DNA from: Canna indica
Taxonomy: Eukaryota; Streptophyta; Magnoliopsida; Zingiberales; Cannaceae
Assembly (NCBI GenBank): GCA_034359265.1
Contig: CP136898.1
Span: 38,277,501-38,341,500 of the forward strand
DNA: 64,000 nt
Reading direction: 5' to 3'
Shown here piece after piece: positions 45,983-56,419 of this stretch. Every line of letters begins with the position of its first letter. Within the stretch, counting starts at the first letter, position 1. The position numbers and the translations under genes were made by a program. The notes under the pieces are model-generated. The model saw only the letters and a list, made by a program, of their open reading frames with translations. It was not told where the DNA came from and searched no databases.

Positions 45983-47603
45983 GTGTTGATGGTGAAATGA
46001 CCTACATTAGAGGGGGATAAATAGTGCGTTTACTAAAATTTAGCCTAATTCCAGTTTTAAATGTTTATTTGATTATTAGGCAAATTACAAATTGAGAAGC
46101 AAGCGGAAGCAAAGTAAATACGATATTTAAGTAAACACAAGTAGAAGCAATCCAAACACAATTATTTATAGTGGTTTAGCTCTAATGCTTACTCCACTAC
46201 CTAAGTACCCCGCTTAGGATTTCCAAACTAGCTTTAGTTTCCTTACAATGAGGACGTTTTCACCGGAGAGTCTCCGCTCTCAAACCAAAGGTACTTTCAC
46301 ACCCAGAAGTATCCTGCCTTCCTACCGAGAGCACTCTCCCACCTCAACCCTAAGGAAAACTCAACTAATCCTAGCAAACTACATTTACACCGGCGGTTTA
46401 AGCTTTAACACCAAGACAACCACCAACCATTCAAGACCTAACAACCTATATTTTCACACTTTCAAATACAATAAAATAATCAAGAAAATATACAAACAAT
46501 GGAGCAAATAAACAATACAACAAATACTTAGCTCCAAAAGAAACTCCCTAGTCCTCTTAATGCCTCAAGATAATGAATCGATGAAGAATGAAGGCTCAAT
46601 CAAGAATTTGAGGATCAAAGCTAGGGTTTACAAAGAATATCTCAATGAAGGCTTAGTATAGGATCAAATGATGGATCAATAAGTTCAACAACACCTAAGG
46701 AAGGCTCTCATGGCTTGTATTTATAAGCCATGAAGAAAGGAACCAAGATAACCACTCCAAACAGGCATTTTTCTGCCCGTTGGCATTGCTCAGTCGATGG
46801 AGGACTGATGGCCGGTCGACCGGCCATGCGAGCGGCCACCGACCAGAGCCCTCTACCCATTTTGGGGCTCAACCAGTCGGTGGCCGCCTGATGGTCGGTT
46901 GACCGCCCATCAATCGACACTCGACAAACAACCTGATTTTGGCTGATTTTTTTGTTCGTTGTCGAGTTTCATCTTCGCTAGGTATTATATAACATTTCTT
47001 AACTTTAAGTTAATAAATTTAAAACATAAATATTATATAAGGATTAACCGACATTTGGATTCAATAAAAATATCTAAAAAATCAAAATCTAACTTTTGGG
47101 GTCTAGTACAAATTTTTAAAAATCGAGAATTTTATTATCTCCTGGGTCAAATATGAATATGTTAAAGACTTCCAAAAATTTCTTAAAAATACGTCATTAA
47201 CTAGTTTTTACCTAATTAAGGAATAATTACAGAGACTTTTGGTGCACGAAAATGTCTAGTTCATATAGCCCTCCAAGGAGCTCCCTAGGCTTAGTGAATT
47301 TCAGGGCAATTTTTTAATTTTTTGGGTTTTCATGTTTTGGGGTGCGGGTTTGGTTTTTGGGTTATTTGCATCATAAGAGAAGATTACATATTTATTCTAG
47401 ACACCCTAAACCTAAACTCTATCTTCCTGAAGAATCCCGAGCATCGACAAGCATCCTTGCCGATTTCTCTAATTTTTTCGATCGGGGATGACACACGCAA
47501 ATTGATATGGAACCTAAAAATATTTATTCATGAATACATTAGTTCCATGTTTGTTATCATCAAAACTGAGATTAAGATCAAGGTTGAAAACCTTAGGCCA
47601 ACA
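45983..47603 (-). mobile_element. Copia solo LTR (family B), reverse orientation
   Basis: TGTTGATGGTGAAATG (with a small duplication compared with TGTTGGTGAAATG) to CTTAGGCCAACA, 1,621 bp. Contains the gtcgac palindrome block (46,790-46,920) and a - strand TATA (complement of gtatttataagcc near 46,718). Flanks ggagg and ggcga are not a clean TSD. Confidence 0.82.
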
Positions 47604-49040
47604 GGCGAACACTTTTTCTTCATGAATACATTAGTTCCAGAGAGGAGTACGCTATTTCTTTGTTGTGCTCCCTAGGAGTTGTATCTTTATGGCTTACTTT
47701 CTCTTTTGTAAGATACCCTTAATGGGTTTGTGAGTGCAAATATCTCTTTGTGGGACTTTTTGAATAAAAGGATGTATTTTTGTGTTTATTCTTGCTGTGC
47801 TCTTGCTGAGTTCGATCGGTTTTTGATTGTTGTGTTTTTGTTAACTGCACATCTAGGTTAGAAAGATAATATTTAAATTTGGAATTACCTGTTTGGTAAC
47901 TATGGATAAGGCGTTGGGGCCAACGACTCAGATTGACGAAAGTACTGAGCTCTGATCGTTGAGGGCTCTATGGCCAGGAATAGGGGCACTATGGCTGATG
48001 ACCAAGCTCGGTGGAAATCGAGCTCACGAGAAGTGCGGTTGGGGTTTTGTTGCTTATTTAGAGCATGCCGGGCTGAGTCGAATGCCACATTTAGGGCTGA
48101 GGAATAGACTCGGTGAAAATCGAGTTCGCAAGAAACATGCTTGGGGTTGTGTTGCTCATTTAGAGTGTTTTGGGCTAAGCTGGAAGTCACATTTAGGGCC
48201 GAGGACTAGACTCGATGAAAACCGAGCTCGTGAGAAGTGTGCTTGGGTTTGTGTTGCTCATTTAGAGTGTGTTGGGCTGAGCTGGAGGCCACATTTACGA
48301 TCGAGGATCAGACTCAATGAAAACCGAGCTCGGAAGAAGCGTGCTTGGGTCGTGTTGCTCATTTAGAGCATACCGCACTGAGCCGGAGGCCACATTTAGG
48401 GCCAAGGACTAGACTCGGTGAAAACCGAGCTCGCGAGAAGCGCGCTTGGGGTCGTTGGGGGAAAGAGATCCCACAATAAGCACTAAGGCCGGCAAGCCAG
48501 ACTGGTGAAAATCGAGGTCTGGTAACTGAATGTGGCATCGAGGCTGACAAGTTGGGCTATTGAAAATGAATTCCCGATTGCTATGGAGACTTGTAGTGCC
48601 AGGAATAGTGGCGGTCGGCCGAGGAGGGGTGGTGTGTCACATGGGTCGAGGGCCACTGTGAGACTGTGTAAATTCCTCCTTCGAAGTATGCAACGACTGC
48701 AAATGATTTTAAATACAAGAGAAATGTGCAAAGTAGAAAGAGTACTTTCTTTGTTAAATATCATAGTGATATATTGCAGCCCACCGAGAGTTAAGCTGAG
48801 CTTACATGTAGTGGAGCCTCGTTAAAACCTTTAATGGAGAAAACCCAGTGGAAAAAACCACCATCAGGGAAAAGAGTACTCAAGCCATGTTATAATTTAC
48901 AGGAGGAAGCTTAGCTGTAGTAGGCCCATAGAGAGGCCGTGTTCTACGATCGTAGGTGTTCTCGTCTAGATAGCTCGGCGATTCTGTACACGCCCTTTCC
49001 GAGGACTTCTGTGATATGGTAGGGGACTTCCTAGTTTGGA
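47604..49040 (-). mobile_element. Gypsy 3' non-coding region (second part)
   Basis: Non-coding between the solo LTR and integrase, including the tandem array at 47,944-48,470 and about 550 bp (48,480-49,040) with no recognisable domain. The stretch near 47,634-47,700 matches 5,570-5,625. Confidence 0.7.
47944..48470 (-). repeat. ~102-bp tandem repeat, ~4.5 copies
   Basis: Complement of the array at 38,868-39,230. Because 102 is a multiple of three, the array stays open on the + strand as a 135-residue frame of ~34-residue repeats (LGENR-RKKHAWG... then AHLEC-GLSW). This is an artefact of repeat length, not a gene. Confidence 0.9.
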
Positions 49041-52000
49041 GCAAGCTTACCTTCTTTGGCTAGTTTTCTTTGTGGTTCAATCTTTTGGAGGATGAGGCCC
49101 CCTTCTGCAAAATTTTTGGGCCTAACACATTTGCCGTATTTTTGGACTATCTTAAATTTCATTGTTTCTTCTTTGATTTTGGTGAGCTCTCATTCTTCTT
49201 TAATGAGATCGAGCTCGACGAGTTGGGTTTCTAAGTTGCCCTATTCCTTGAAGGTAATTCTACGGAGGTTGGGTTCTGTTATCTCCACGGGGATCATGGC
49301 CTCTGCTCTATAGACAAGCCGGTAAGGAGTCTCCAAGGTGGAAGACTGGGTAGTTGTGTTGTAACTCCAAAGTACCCCGGGTAGTTATTTGACCCAATGT
49401 CCCTTGATCTGGTCGAGTTTCTTCTTTAGACCTATTAGAATGACCTTGTTGGCTGCTTCAACTAGGCCATTTGTCTATAGGTGTTTAACGGACGAAAAGA
49501 GTTGTAGGATGCCAATCCGAGCAGAACTCTCGAAATCGCCGATCCTTGAACTGTGTCCCATTATCGTTGACGAGCTCAAGCAGTATTCCATACACGCAGT
49601 CAATATTTTTCCAAACAAATTTCTGAATTTTGCCAGTCACAATTGAGGATAGGGGTTCAACCTCTATCCATTTGGTAAAGTAGTCGATTGGTATGACCAG
49701 AAACTTGATTTGCCTTGGTGCTTGGGGAAATGGGCTGAGGAGGTCGGTGCCCCACTTGTGGAACAACCAATTAGTGTCCGAGCTGTGGAGCGGCTCGGGG
49801 TGCAGTTGTGAGACCTCGGAGAATCTTTGACATTTGTCACATTTCTTGATGTAGAGATTGTAATCTATTTTCATGCTTGGCCAGAAGTAGCTGGCTCGGA
49901 GGATTTTGACGGCTAGGGACCTTCCTCCGATGTGGCTAATGCAGATGTCGTCGTGGACTTCTGCCATTATGGTGGCTAACCGGGGTTGGGTGACGCACTC
50001 GAGGAGTGGTCAGCAGTGCCCCATTTTATAGAGTTGATTATCAAGGAGCGTATAATAGCTTGACATTCTTTTAAATTTATTTGGGTTGGAAGTGTGTTCC
50101 GTGATTTCGCCTTGTTTGAGGTAATTCATGTATGGTGTTCTCTAGTCTGTGCTTTGTTCGACTATTTGGACCTCGGCCGAGGTGTTGGCTCGCAGGATGC
50201 TCAGATATCCAATGACTTGTTGGATCACCGACTTGTTGTTTTGAGGCTTTTTGGTGCTAGTGAGTTTGGATAGCAGGTCAGCTCGAGTGTTCTCTTCCTA
50301 AGGTATGTGCTGAATCATGCAACTATCAAATTTAGTGATTAAAGAATGTACCAGTGAAAGATACCTTTCGAAGGAAGGGTCCCTTGCTTGTCATCTACTG
50401 TTGACTTGTCCGATGACAAGTTGTGAGTCGCTCTTTATGACTATATTTAGAGCCTTCACATCTTGAGTGGAGTTTTAGCTCGGCGATCAGAGCTTTATAC
50501 TCTACTTGGTTGTTACTGGCTTTGAACTCGAATTGGAGGAACTTGATGCTTGCTCTATTTCCTTATTTGTTGGAGGCACCATCCACGAATAGCATCCAAG
50601 TCTCGACCTGTTGGGAGGTATCTTCATGGTTGGTGAATTCGACGACGAAGTTGGCTAGAGCCTGGGTTTGATGGGGCCCTTGGGCTGGTATTTGATGCTG
50701 AACTCTGAGAGTTCTACTGACTAGCATATCATTCGATCAACGAGTTTGAGTTTAGCCAATGTATGTCTAATTGGTTGCTCGGTACGTACCTGGATGTGGT
50801 GGCTTTGGAAATATGACCTTAATCTTCGGGCTGAGATGACCAGGGCAAAGGTGAGCTTCTCTAGCCTATGGTATTTGGTTTTTGGTCCCTGGAGGACCTT
50901 GCTGACGAAGTAGATCGGCTTTTGATCTTTTCCCTACTCTCGGATCGAGACCGAGTTGAGGGTGCTTTATGTGACTGTGAGATAGAGAAAGAGGGTTTCT
51001 CCTTGTTGTGGCTTGTCCAGGACCGGTGGGCTGGCAAGGAAGTGTTTGAGTTCATCGAAAGCTTGTTCACTTTTTTCATCCTAGTTGAAGTCCTGTTTCT
51101 TCCTTAGAATTTTAAAGAAGGGGGCGACTCGGTTGGCCGACCTGGAGAGGAATCTGGATAGAGCAGCCATCCTCGGTTGGCCGACTCGGTTGATGCTGCG
51201 CGAGCTCCACATCTCTTGGATGGCTTGGCACTTCTCTAGGTTGGCTTCAATTCCTCGGTGTGTTAACATGAAGCTGTTAAACTTGCCGCCGTGAACCGCA
51301 AAGGCACACTTTTTTGGGTTTAACCTTATATTGTAATGCTTGATCTGGTTGAAGATCTCAATGAGATCATTGCAGTGGTTTCTAATGGCTGGTGTTTTGG
51401 TAACCATATTGTCGATGTACACTTCCATGTTGTGACCAATTTATTTCTCGAAGACCTTATTCATCAAGTGTTGATATGTGGCTCCTGCGTTTTTAAGCCT
51501 GAAGGGCATCACCTTGTAACATAAGTTTGCATGCTCGGTAATGAGAGCCGGCCATTTTCTCTTCATCTTCCGGTTGCATTCGGATTTGGTTGTAACCTGA
51601 ATAGGCATCCATGAAGCTTAGAAACTAGTATCCCAAGGAGCCATCGACAAGTTTGTCTATACTCGGCAACGGGTAAGAGTCCTTTGGGCAGGCCTTGTTG
51701 AGGTCGGCGAAGTTGACGCACATCCGCCACCTTCCCGAGTGCTTTTTGACCATTATGACATTGTGAGCCACGTGGTAAATTCAATCTCTCTGATGAATTT
51801 TGCCGTTAGTAGCTTTTCATTTTCTTCGAGGGAAGCCTGTTGTCGCTCGATTCTGAGCTTTCTTTTCTTCTGGGCCACGGGTTTGACCGGGGGGTTAATG
51901 GTCAGTCTTTGGCAAATGACTTGGGGATCTATCCCTAGCATGTCGGCTGGCGTCCATGCGAAATGGTTGGTATTATCTCTGAGTAGAGTGCTGAGTTGAA

Positions 52001-52377
52001 CTTTGAGCTCGCCGGGGAGGTGAGCTCCCTCATAAGTTACCTGTTCGGGGGATATCCAGATTTGCACAGGTTCTAAGTTGTCGGCAGGCTAGGGCCGCTC
52101 TTGGATGTCTCCCCTGGGATCTAGGTATGAGATTCTCGGTTGAAATTCAACCGGTCTGAGCTTCAATTATCCGTTGTAGCACACGTGCACTTCCTTCTCA
52201 TCTGCATGAATTACTCCTACCTCTGTATCCGAGATAGGGAACTTGATGGCGAGATGGGGGGTCGATATGACGACTCCCATGTTTTTCAAGGAGGGTCGGC
52301 CCAAGATCATGCGGTAGGGGCTTACAGAATGTATGACGAGGAACTGTATGTCTATCGTCCTTATTTCTGGTGAAGAC
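49041..52377 (-). pseudogene. Tat-like Gypsy pol (protease end, RT, RNase H, integrase)
   Basis: Read right to left. Protease C-terminal part with VSPYRMILGRPSLKN (52,377-52,167). RT N-terminal part from DPQVICQRLTINPPVKPVAQ (52,067-51,753). RT palm with VYIDNMV (51,428-51,081), where the second catalytic Asp of the usual YxDD is Asn. RNase H and spacer (50,900-50,000, broken frames). Integrase (49,967-49,485) with zinc-finger Cys pair KKCDKCQRF, WGTDLL (first Asp) and NDNGTQF (second Asp); the frame then fails before the catalytic Glu. Several frameshifts. The gag and 5' LTR are missing: the right end is cut by a Copia LTR at 52,378. Confidence 0.88.
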
Positions 52378-53344
52378 AGTTGGTCTAAGGTTTTCAACCT
52401 AGGTCTTAATCTCAGTTTTGATGATAACAAACATGAAATTAATGAATTCATGGAGAAATATTTTTAGGTTCCATATCGGCTTGTGCGTGACGTCCCTGAT
52501 CAGAAAAATAGAACAAATAGGCAAGGACACTCATCGACGCTTGGATTTCGTCGAGAAGATAGAGTTTAGGTTTAGGGTGTCTAGCGTGTGTTGTAAATCC
52601 TCATGATGATGCAAAGAAACCCTAAAACCAATACCCGAACCCTAAAACATGAAAACTTGGAAAATTAAAAATTAAGGGAACACTAGGCCTTGCTGAAATT
52701 GCTCTTATAGCAGTTTTGATCGAATGGTCGGTCGACCGACGAGAGGCAGAAACAAATAGAACGCATTTGGTCGATGATCGATTGCTTGTTCGGTCAACTG
52801 ATTGATCGATGATACGATCGACTGTTGAACGCAACAGATAGTTTTCTATCCGTTGCAACGAGTTGTTATATAACAACCATATGCCACCCCTCCATATATA
52901 TACAAGCCTTCCCAGCCTTCCTATGGTCATCAATGTTTAATTGTGCCCTATTGAGCCATTTTCTCTCATAACCCTAGCTTTGATACATTCACATTGATCA
53001 AGCCTTTTACACTCATTTTTTTATCTTCAAAAGGCATCAAAAGGAGTGAGGTTGGATATCTTGCAGCTAAGTATTGTTGTTTGATTTATTACTCCATTAA
53101 AGTGTGTATTATGTTGTTATTTTCATTGTATATCAAGTGTGTAAACCTAGGTTGCTAGGTTTGTTTGATTGTGTGGTAGCCTTTGTGTCTGAGGCTTAAA
53201 TCCATCGGTGTAACTTAGTTTACTAGGATTAGTGATTGTTGTCCCTTAGGGTTGATGTGGAAGAGTGCTCTCGGTAGGAAGGCGAAGACTTCCGAGTGTG
53301 GAAGTGCCTTTAGTGTGAGAGCGGAGACTCTTCGGGTAAAAGTT
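52378..53344 (+). mobile_element. Copia LTR fragment (family B)
   Basis: GTTGGTCTAAGGTTTTC at the left matches the LTR start. It includes the gtcgac block (52,725-52,825), tataacaacc near 52,868, and the ctaggttgctaggttt and ggaaggcgaagacttcc words. It stops at about 53,343 in the middle of the LTR, with the last ~250 bp missing, where another element begins. Confidence 0.8.
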
Positions 53345-54341
53345 TGTTAGTATTTGGCTTTTGTTTGTTGGCTATATTTGTCAAAAGGAGCTTCTAGTGT
53401 TTTCTCAAATTCAACAAGGTAAAAGCTCTTCTTATGCGATGATGACAGTTTCCACTATGAAGACGCAGTCTTAACTGGTTATAGTCTTAAAGGATTTCTG
53501 GATGGACTGTATGATACGATCTTGATGACTGATGGACTTCTGGTTTAATGATGATTTTGTTAATTGATTCTGGACATTTAAATCATCATTATTATTCATC
53601 CTGGTCAGTTTAGTTTCGAAGAGTTTCTCTTCACTTATTCCTTAGGCGTTTCTTATTTACATAAATGATCTTTTGTAAAAATGCCTAAGTTATGCTGACG
53701 GTTTCTGTTGAAGACGGCGGTGAGTAAATATGATTAAAGTCAGCATTTATCTATATATTCCAGTAATTTTCCAATGACATCTATAAATACTGGAGAAGAT
53801 ATCTATTGTCGACAACTCCACTATGCAGAAACGCTGTTGCCATATATAGAGTAGTTGAAACTACTGAATGCAGACTGCCAAGTGCAGAAGAGGCAACAAT
53901 CTTTTATCTTCGAGGAGAAGATTGGATATCAGGCGGATAACTCACTACAACACGAGGCTGTGGAGGATAGAACTCTGTGGCTGTGATATCATAGAGAGGC
54001 AAGTTGGTATTTACTTGTAATAGCAAATAAGTTTTTGTTATTTTTGATTCACTGTAGTATTGGTATTTACTTATATTGTAGTTGTTGGCCTAAGATTTTC
54101 AACCATGGTCTTAATCTCGGCTTTAATGATAATAAACATGGAACTAATATTTCATTGAGAAATACTTCGAGGAGAAGATTGGATATCAGGCGGATAACTC
54201 ACTACAACACGAGGCTGTGTGGAGGATAGAACTCTGTGGCTGTGATATCATAGAGAGGCAAGTTGGTATTTACTTGTAATAGCAAATAGGTTTTTGTTAT
54301 TTTCGATTCACTGTAGTATCGGTATTTACTTATTTTGTACT
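53345..54341 (+). mobile_element. Unclassified LTR-like segment
   Basis: Starts TGTTAGTATTTGG and has a TATA-like tctataaatactgg at 53,791-53,804. No coding sequence. Its distal part is involved in the ~249-bp duplication at 53,918-54,415. Probably the LTR of another Copia lineage, but with no second copy to confirm it. Confidence 0.4.
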
Positions 54342-54415
54342 TGTTGGCCTAAGGTTTTCAACCTTGGTCTTAATCTCGGTTTTAATGATAACAAACATGG
54401 AACTAATGTTTCATT
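53918..54415. repeat. ~249-bp tandem duplication spanning an LTR edge
   Basis: Two copies (about 53,918-54,166 and 54,167-54,415) of ttcgaggagaagattgg through agcaaatagg-ttttgtt to the first ~80 bp of the family-B LTR (ttggcctaag to gagaaatac). They differ by only a few bases, so the duplication is recent relative to the divergence of the LTR copies. Confidence 0.9.
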
Positions 54416-55964
54416 GAGAAATACTTTCAGGTTCCAAGTCGGTTAGCACACGACGTCCGCGATTGGAAAAATCGGAGAAATCAGCAAGGATGCTCGTCCA
54501 CGCTCGGGATTATTCGGAAAGTTAAAGTTTAGGTCTATGGTGTCTAGCTTATGTTGTAAATCCTCATGATGATTCATAAGAAACGAAAAACCAAACCCGA
54601 AACCAAAAACATAAAAAATCGGCAAATTAGAAAATGATCCTGGTATTCACTAAGCCTATGGAGCTCCTTGGAGGGCTATATAACCTAGATATTTTCATGG
54701 CACCAAAAGTGCCGGTAATTGTTCCTTAGGTAAAATCCACATAATGAGGTATTTTTAAGGATTTTTTGGAAGCCTTTAGCCTTCCCATGCTTGATCCGAA
54801 AGATTACAAAATTTTTATTTTTAAAAAATTTGTACTAGACCCCAAAAGTTAGATTTTGATTCTTAGAGATTTTGATTTTTTATATATTTTTATTGAATCT
54901 AAATCGGGGGTAATCCTTATATAACATTTATGTTTTAAAGTTATTAACTTGAAGTTAATAAATGTTATATAAGTAGACTTAGCGAAGACCGAACCCAAAA
55001 ACGAACAAACGAGCAAAAAAATTAGCCAAACAAAGCAGTCTGCCCAGTTTCGGTCAACCAGTCGATCGACCGAATGTTGCCAGAAATTGGCAGTAGGCAT
55101 GCGGTCGCTCGGTCGGTTGACCGATGATCGATCGAACCTGCGATCGAACGGCGGAAATGACTAGTTTTCCAATCGTTGAGTCGGCTGTTTCATGCCAACT
55201 CCTCAAGGCTTATAAATAGAAGCCTTAGCAAGCATTCCACCTCTCATTCCAACATACCTTCAGCCATATTTTGATGATCCTTGAGTTTGATTGAGCCACC
55301 ATTCTTGAAAACCCTAGCTTTGATCTCTCAACTCCTTAAGGAAGCCTTGACTTCATTGATTCACCATCAAAGGGATCAAGAGGAAGCTAGGAAACTTTGT
55401 TTGGAGCTAAGTATTTGTTATATCATTTATTTGCTCCATTATTTGTGTATTTTATTGTTTATTTCATTATATTAAAGCTTGTGTAAACCTAGGTTGCTAG
55501 GTTTGATTGAGTTGGTGGTAGCCTTGGTGTTAAGGCTTAAATCCACCATTGTAAGCGTAGTTTGCTAGGATTAGTTGAGTTGTCCTTAGGTTGAGGTGGG
55601 AAAGTGCTTTCGGTAGGAAGGCGGGATACTTTCGGGTGTGGAAGTGCCTTCAGTATGAGAGCGGAGACTTTCCGGTGTAAAGTCCTCATTATAAGGAAAC
55701 TAATTAATCTAGTTAAACTAGTTTGGAAATCCTAAGCGGGGGTGCTTAGGTAGTGGAGTAGGCATTGGGGCCAAACCACTATAAATCATTGTGTTAGCGT
55801 TGTCTCTCTTGTGTTTGCTTAATTGTGTTATTTATTGCTTCCACTTGTTATTAGAATTTGTTAATTGCCTAAGTAGTTTAAGAAAAGATTAAAATCGGAA
55901 TTAGGCAAAAAGATTTAGATAATACACTATTCACCCCCCATCTAGTGTGGCCATTTCACCAACA
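54342..55964 (+). mobile_element. Element C 5' LTR
   Basis: TGTTGGCC...CCAACA, 1,623 bp, the long LTR form with the tatataacatttatgtttt block. Palindrome block at 55,045-55,150 (cggtcaaccagtcgatcgac) and TATA cttataaatag at 55,208-55,218. Partner 3' LTR starts at 63,014. Confidence 0.9.
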
Positions 55965-55965
55965 T

Positions 55966-55977
55966 TTGGTATAGAGC
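55966..55977 (+). other. Primer-binding site of element C, damaged
   Basis: TTGGTATAGAGC: compared with TTGGTATCAGAGC one base is missing, which should weaken tRNA-Met priming. Confidence 0.75.
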
Positions 55978-56419
55978 GGGTTGTGGATTGAGATTTCACC
56001 ATCTCGTCTACATCTAGTCTCGATCTGAAAATAACACTAGAGAGTGTAGCGTCTATAACACCTAGGTTCGATGAATCTAATTTTGGTCTTTGGAAGAGTA
56101 GAATGTATACTTTCCTAAAGACTCATGGTTTAGGTGTATTTGACATGGTAAAGACAAAATATATTGAACCTAAAGAAAACATGAATGCATGGACCCAAGA
56201 ACAAGTTAAATTGTTTGAATTAAATGGTAAAACAACACATCTTCTATATTGCACATTTTCAAATGATATACTTGAAAAGGTTATGCAACATTAAACATGC
56301 TATATGATTTTGCAAAAACCGAAGAGATTACTACTTATGTTGAAGGTGGTGATGACAATGGTCATCCATCCACTACTAACGTCTCTTGTGATGCCCATAG
56401 CATTTTCGGTCAAAGAAGT

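Noticed and set aside
47959..48366. 135-residue + strand open frame with ~34-residue repeats (HAWG...AHLEC...GLSW)
   Set aside because: It lies in the 102-bp tandem array of a - strand Gypsy element. 102 is divisible by three, so any open unit stays open. No domain, and the + strand copy at 38.9 kb is not read this way.
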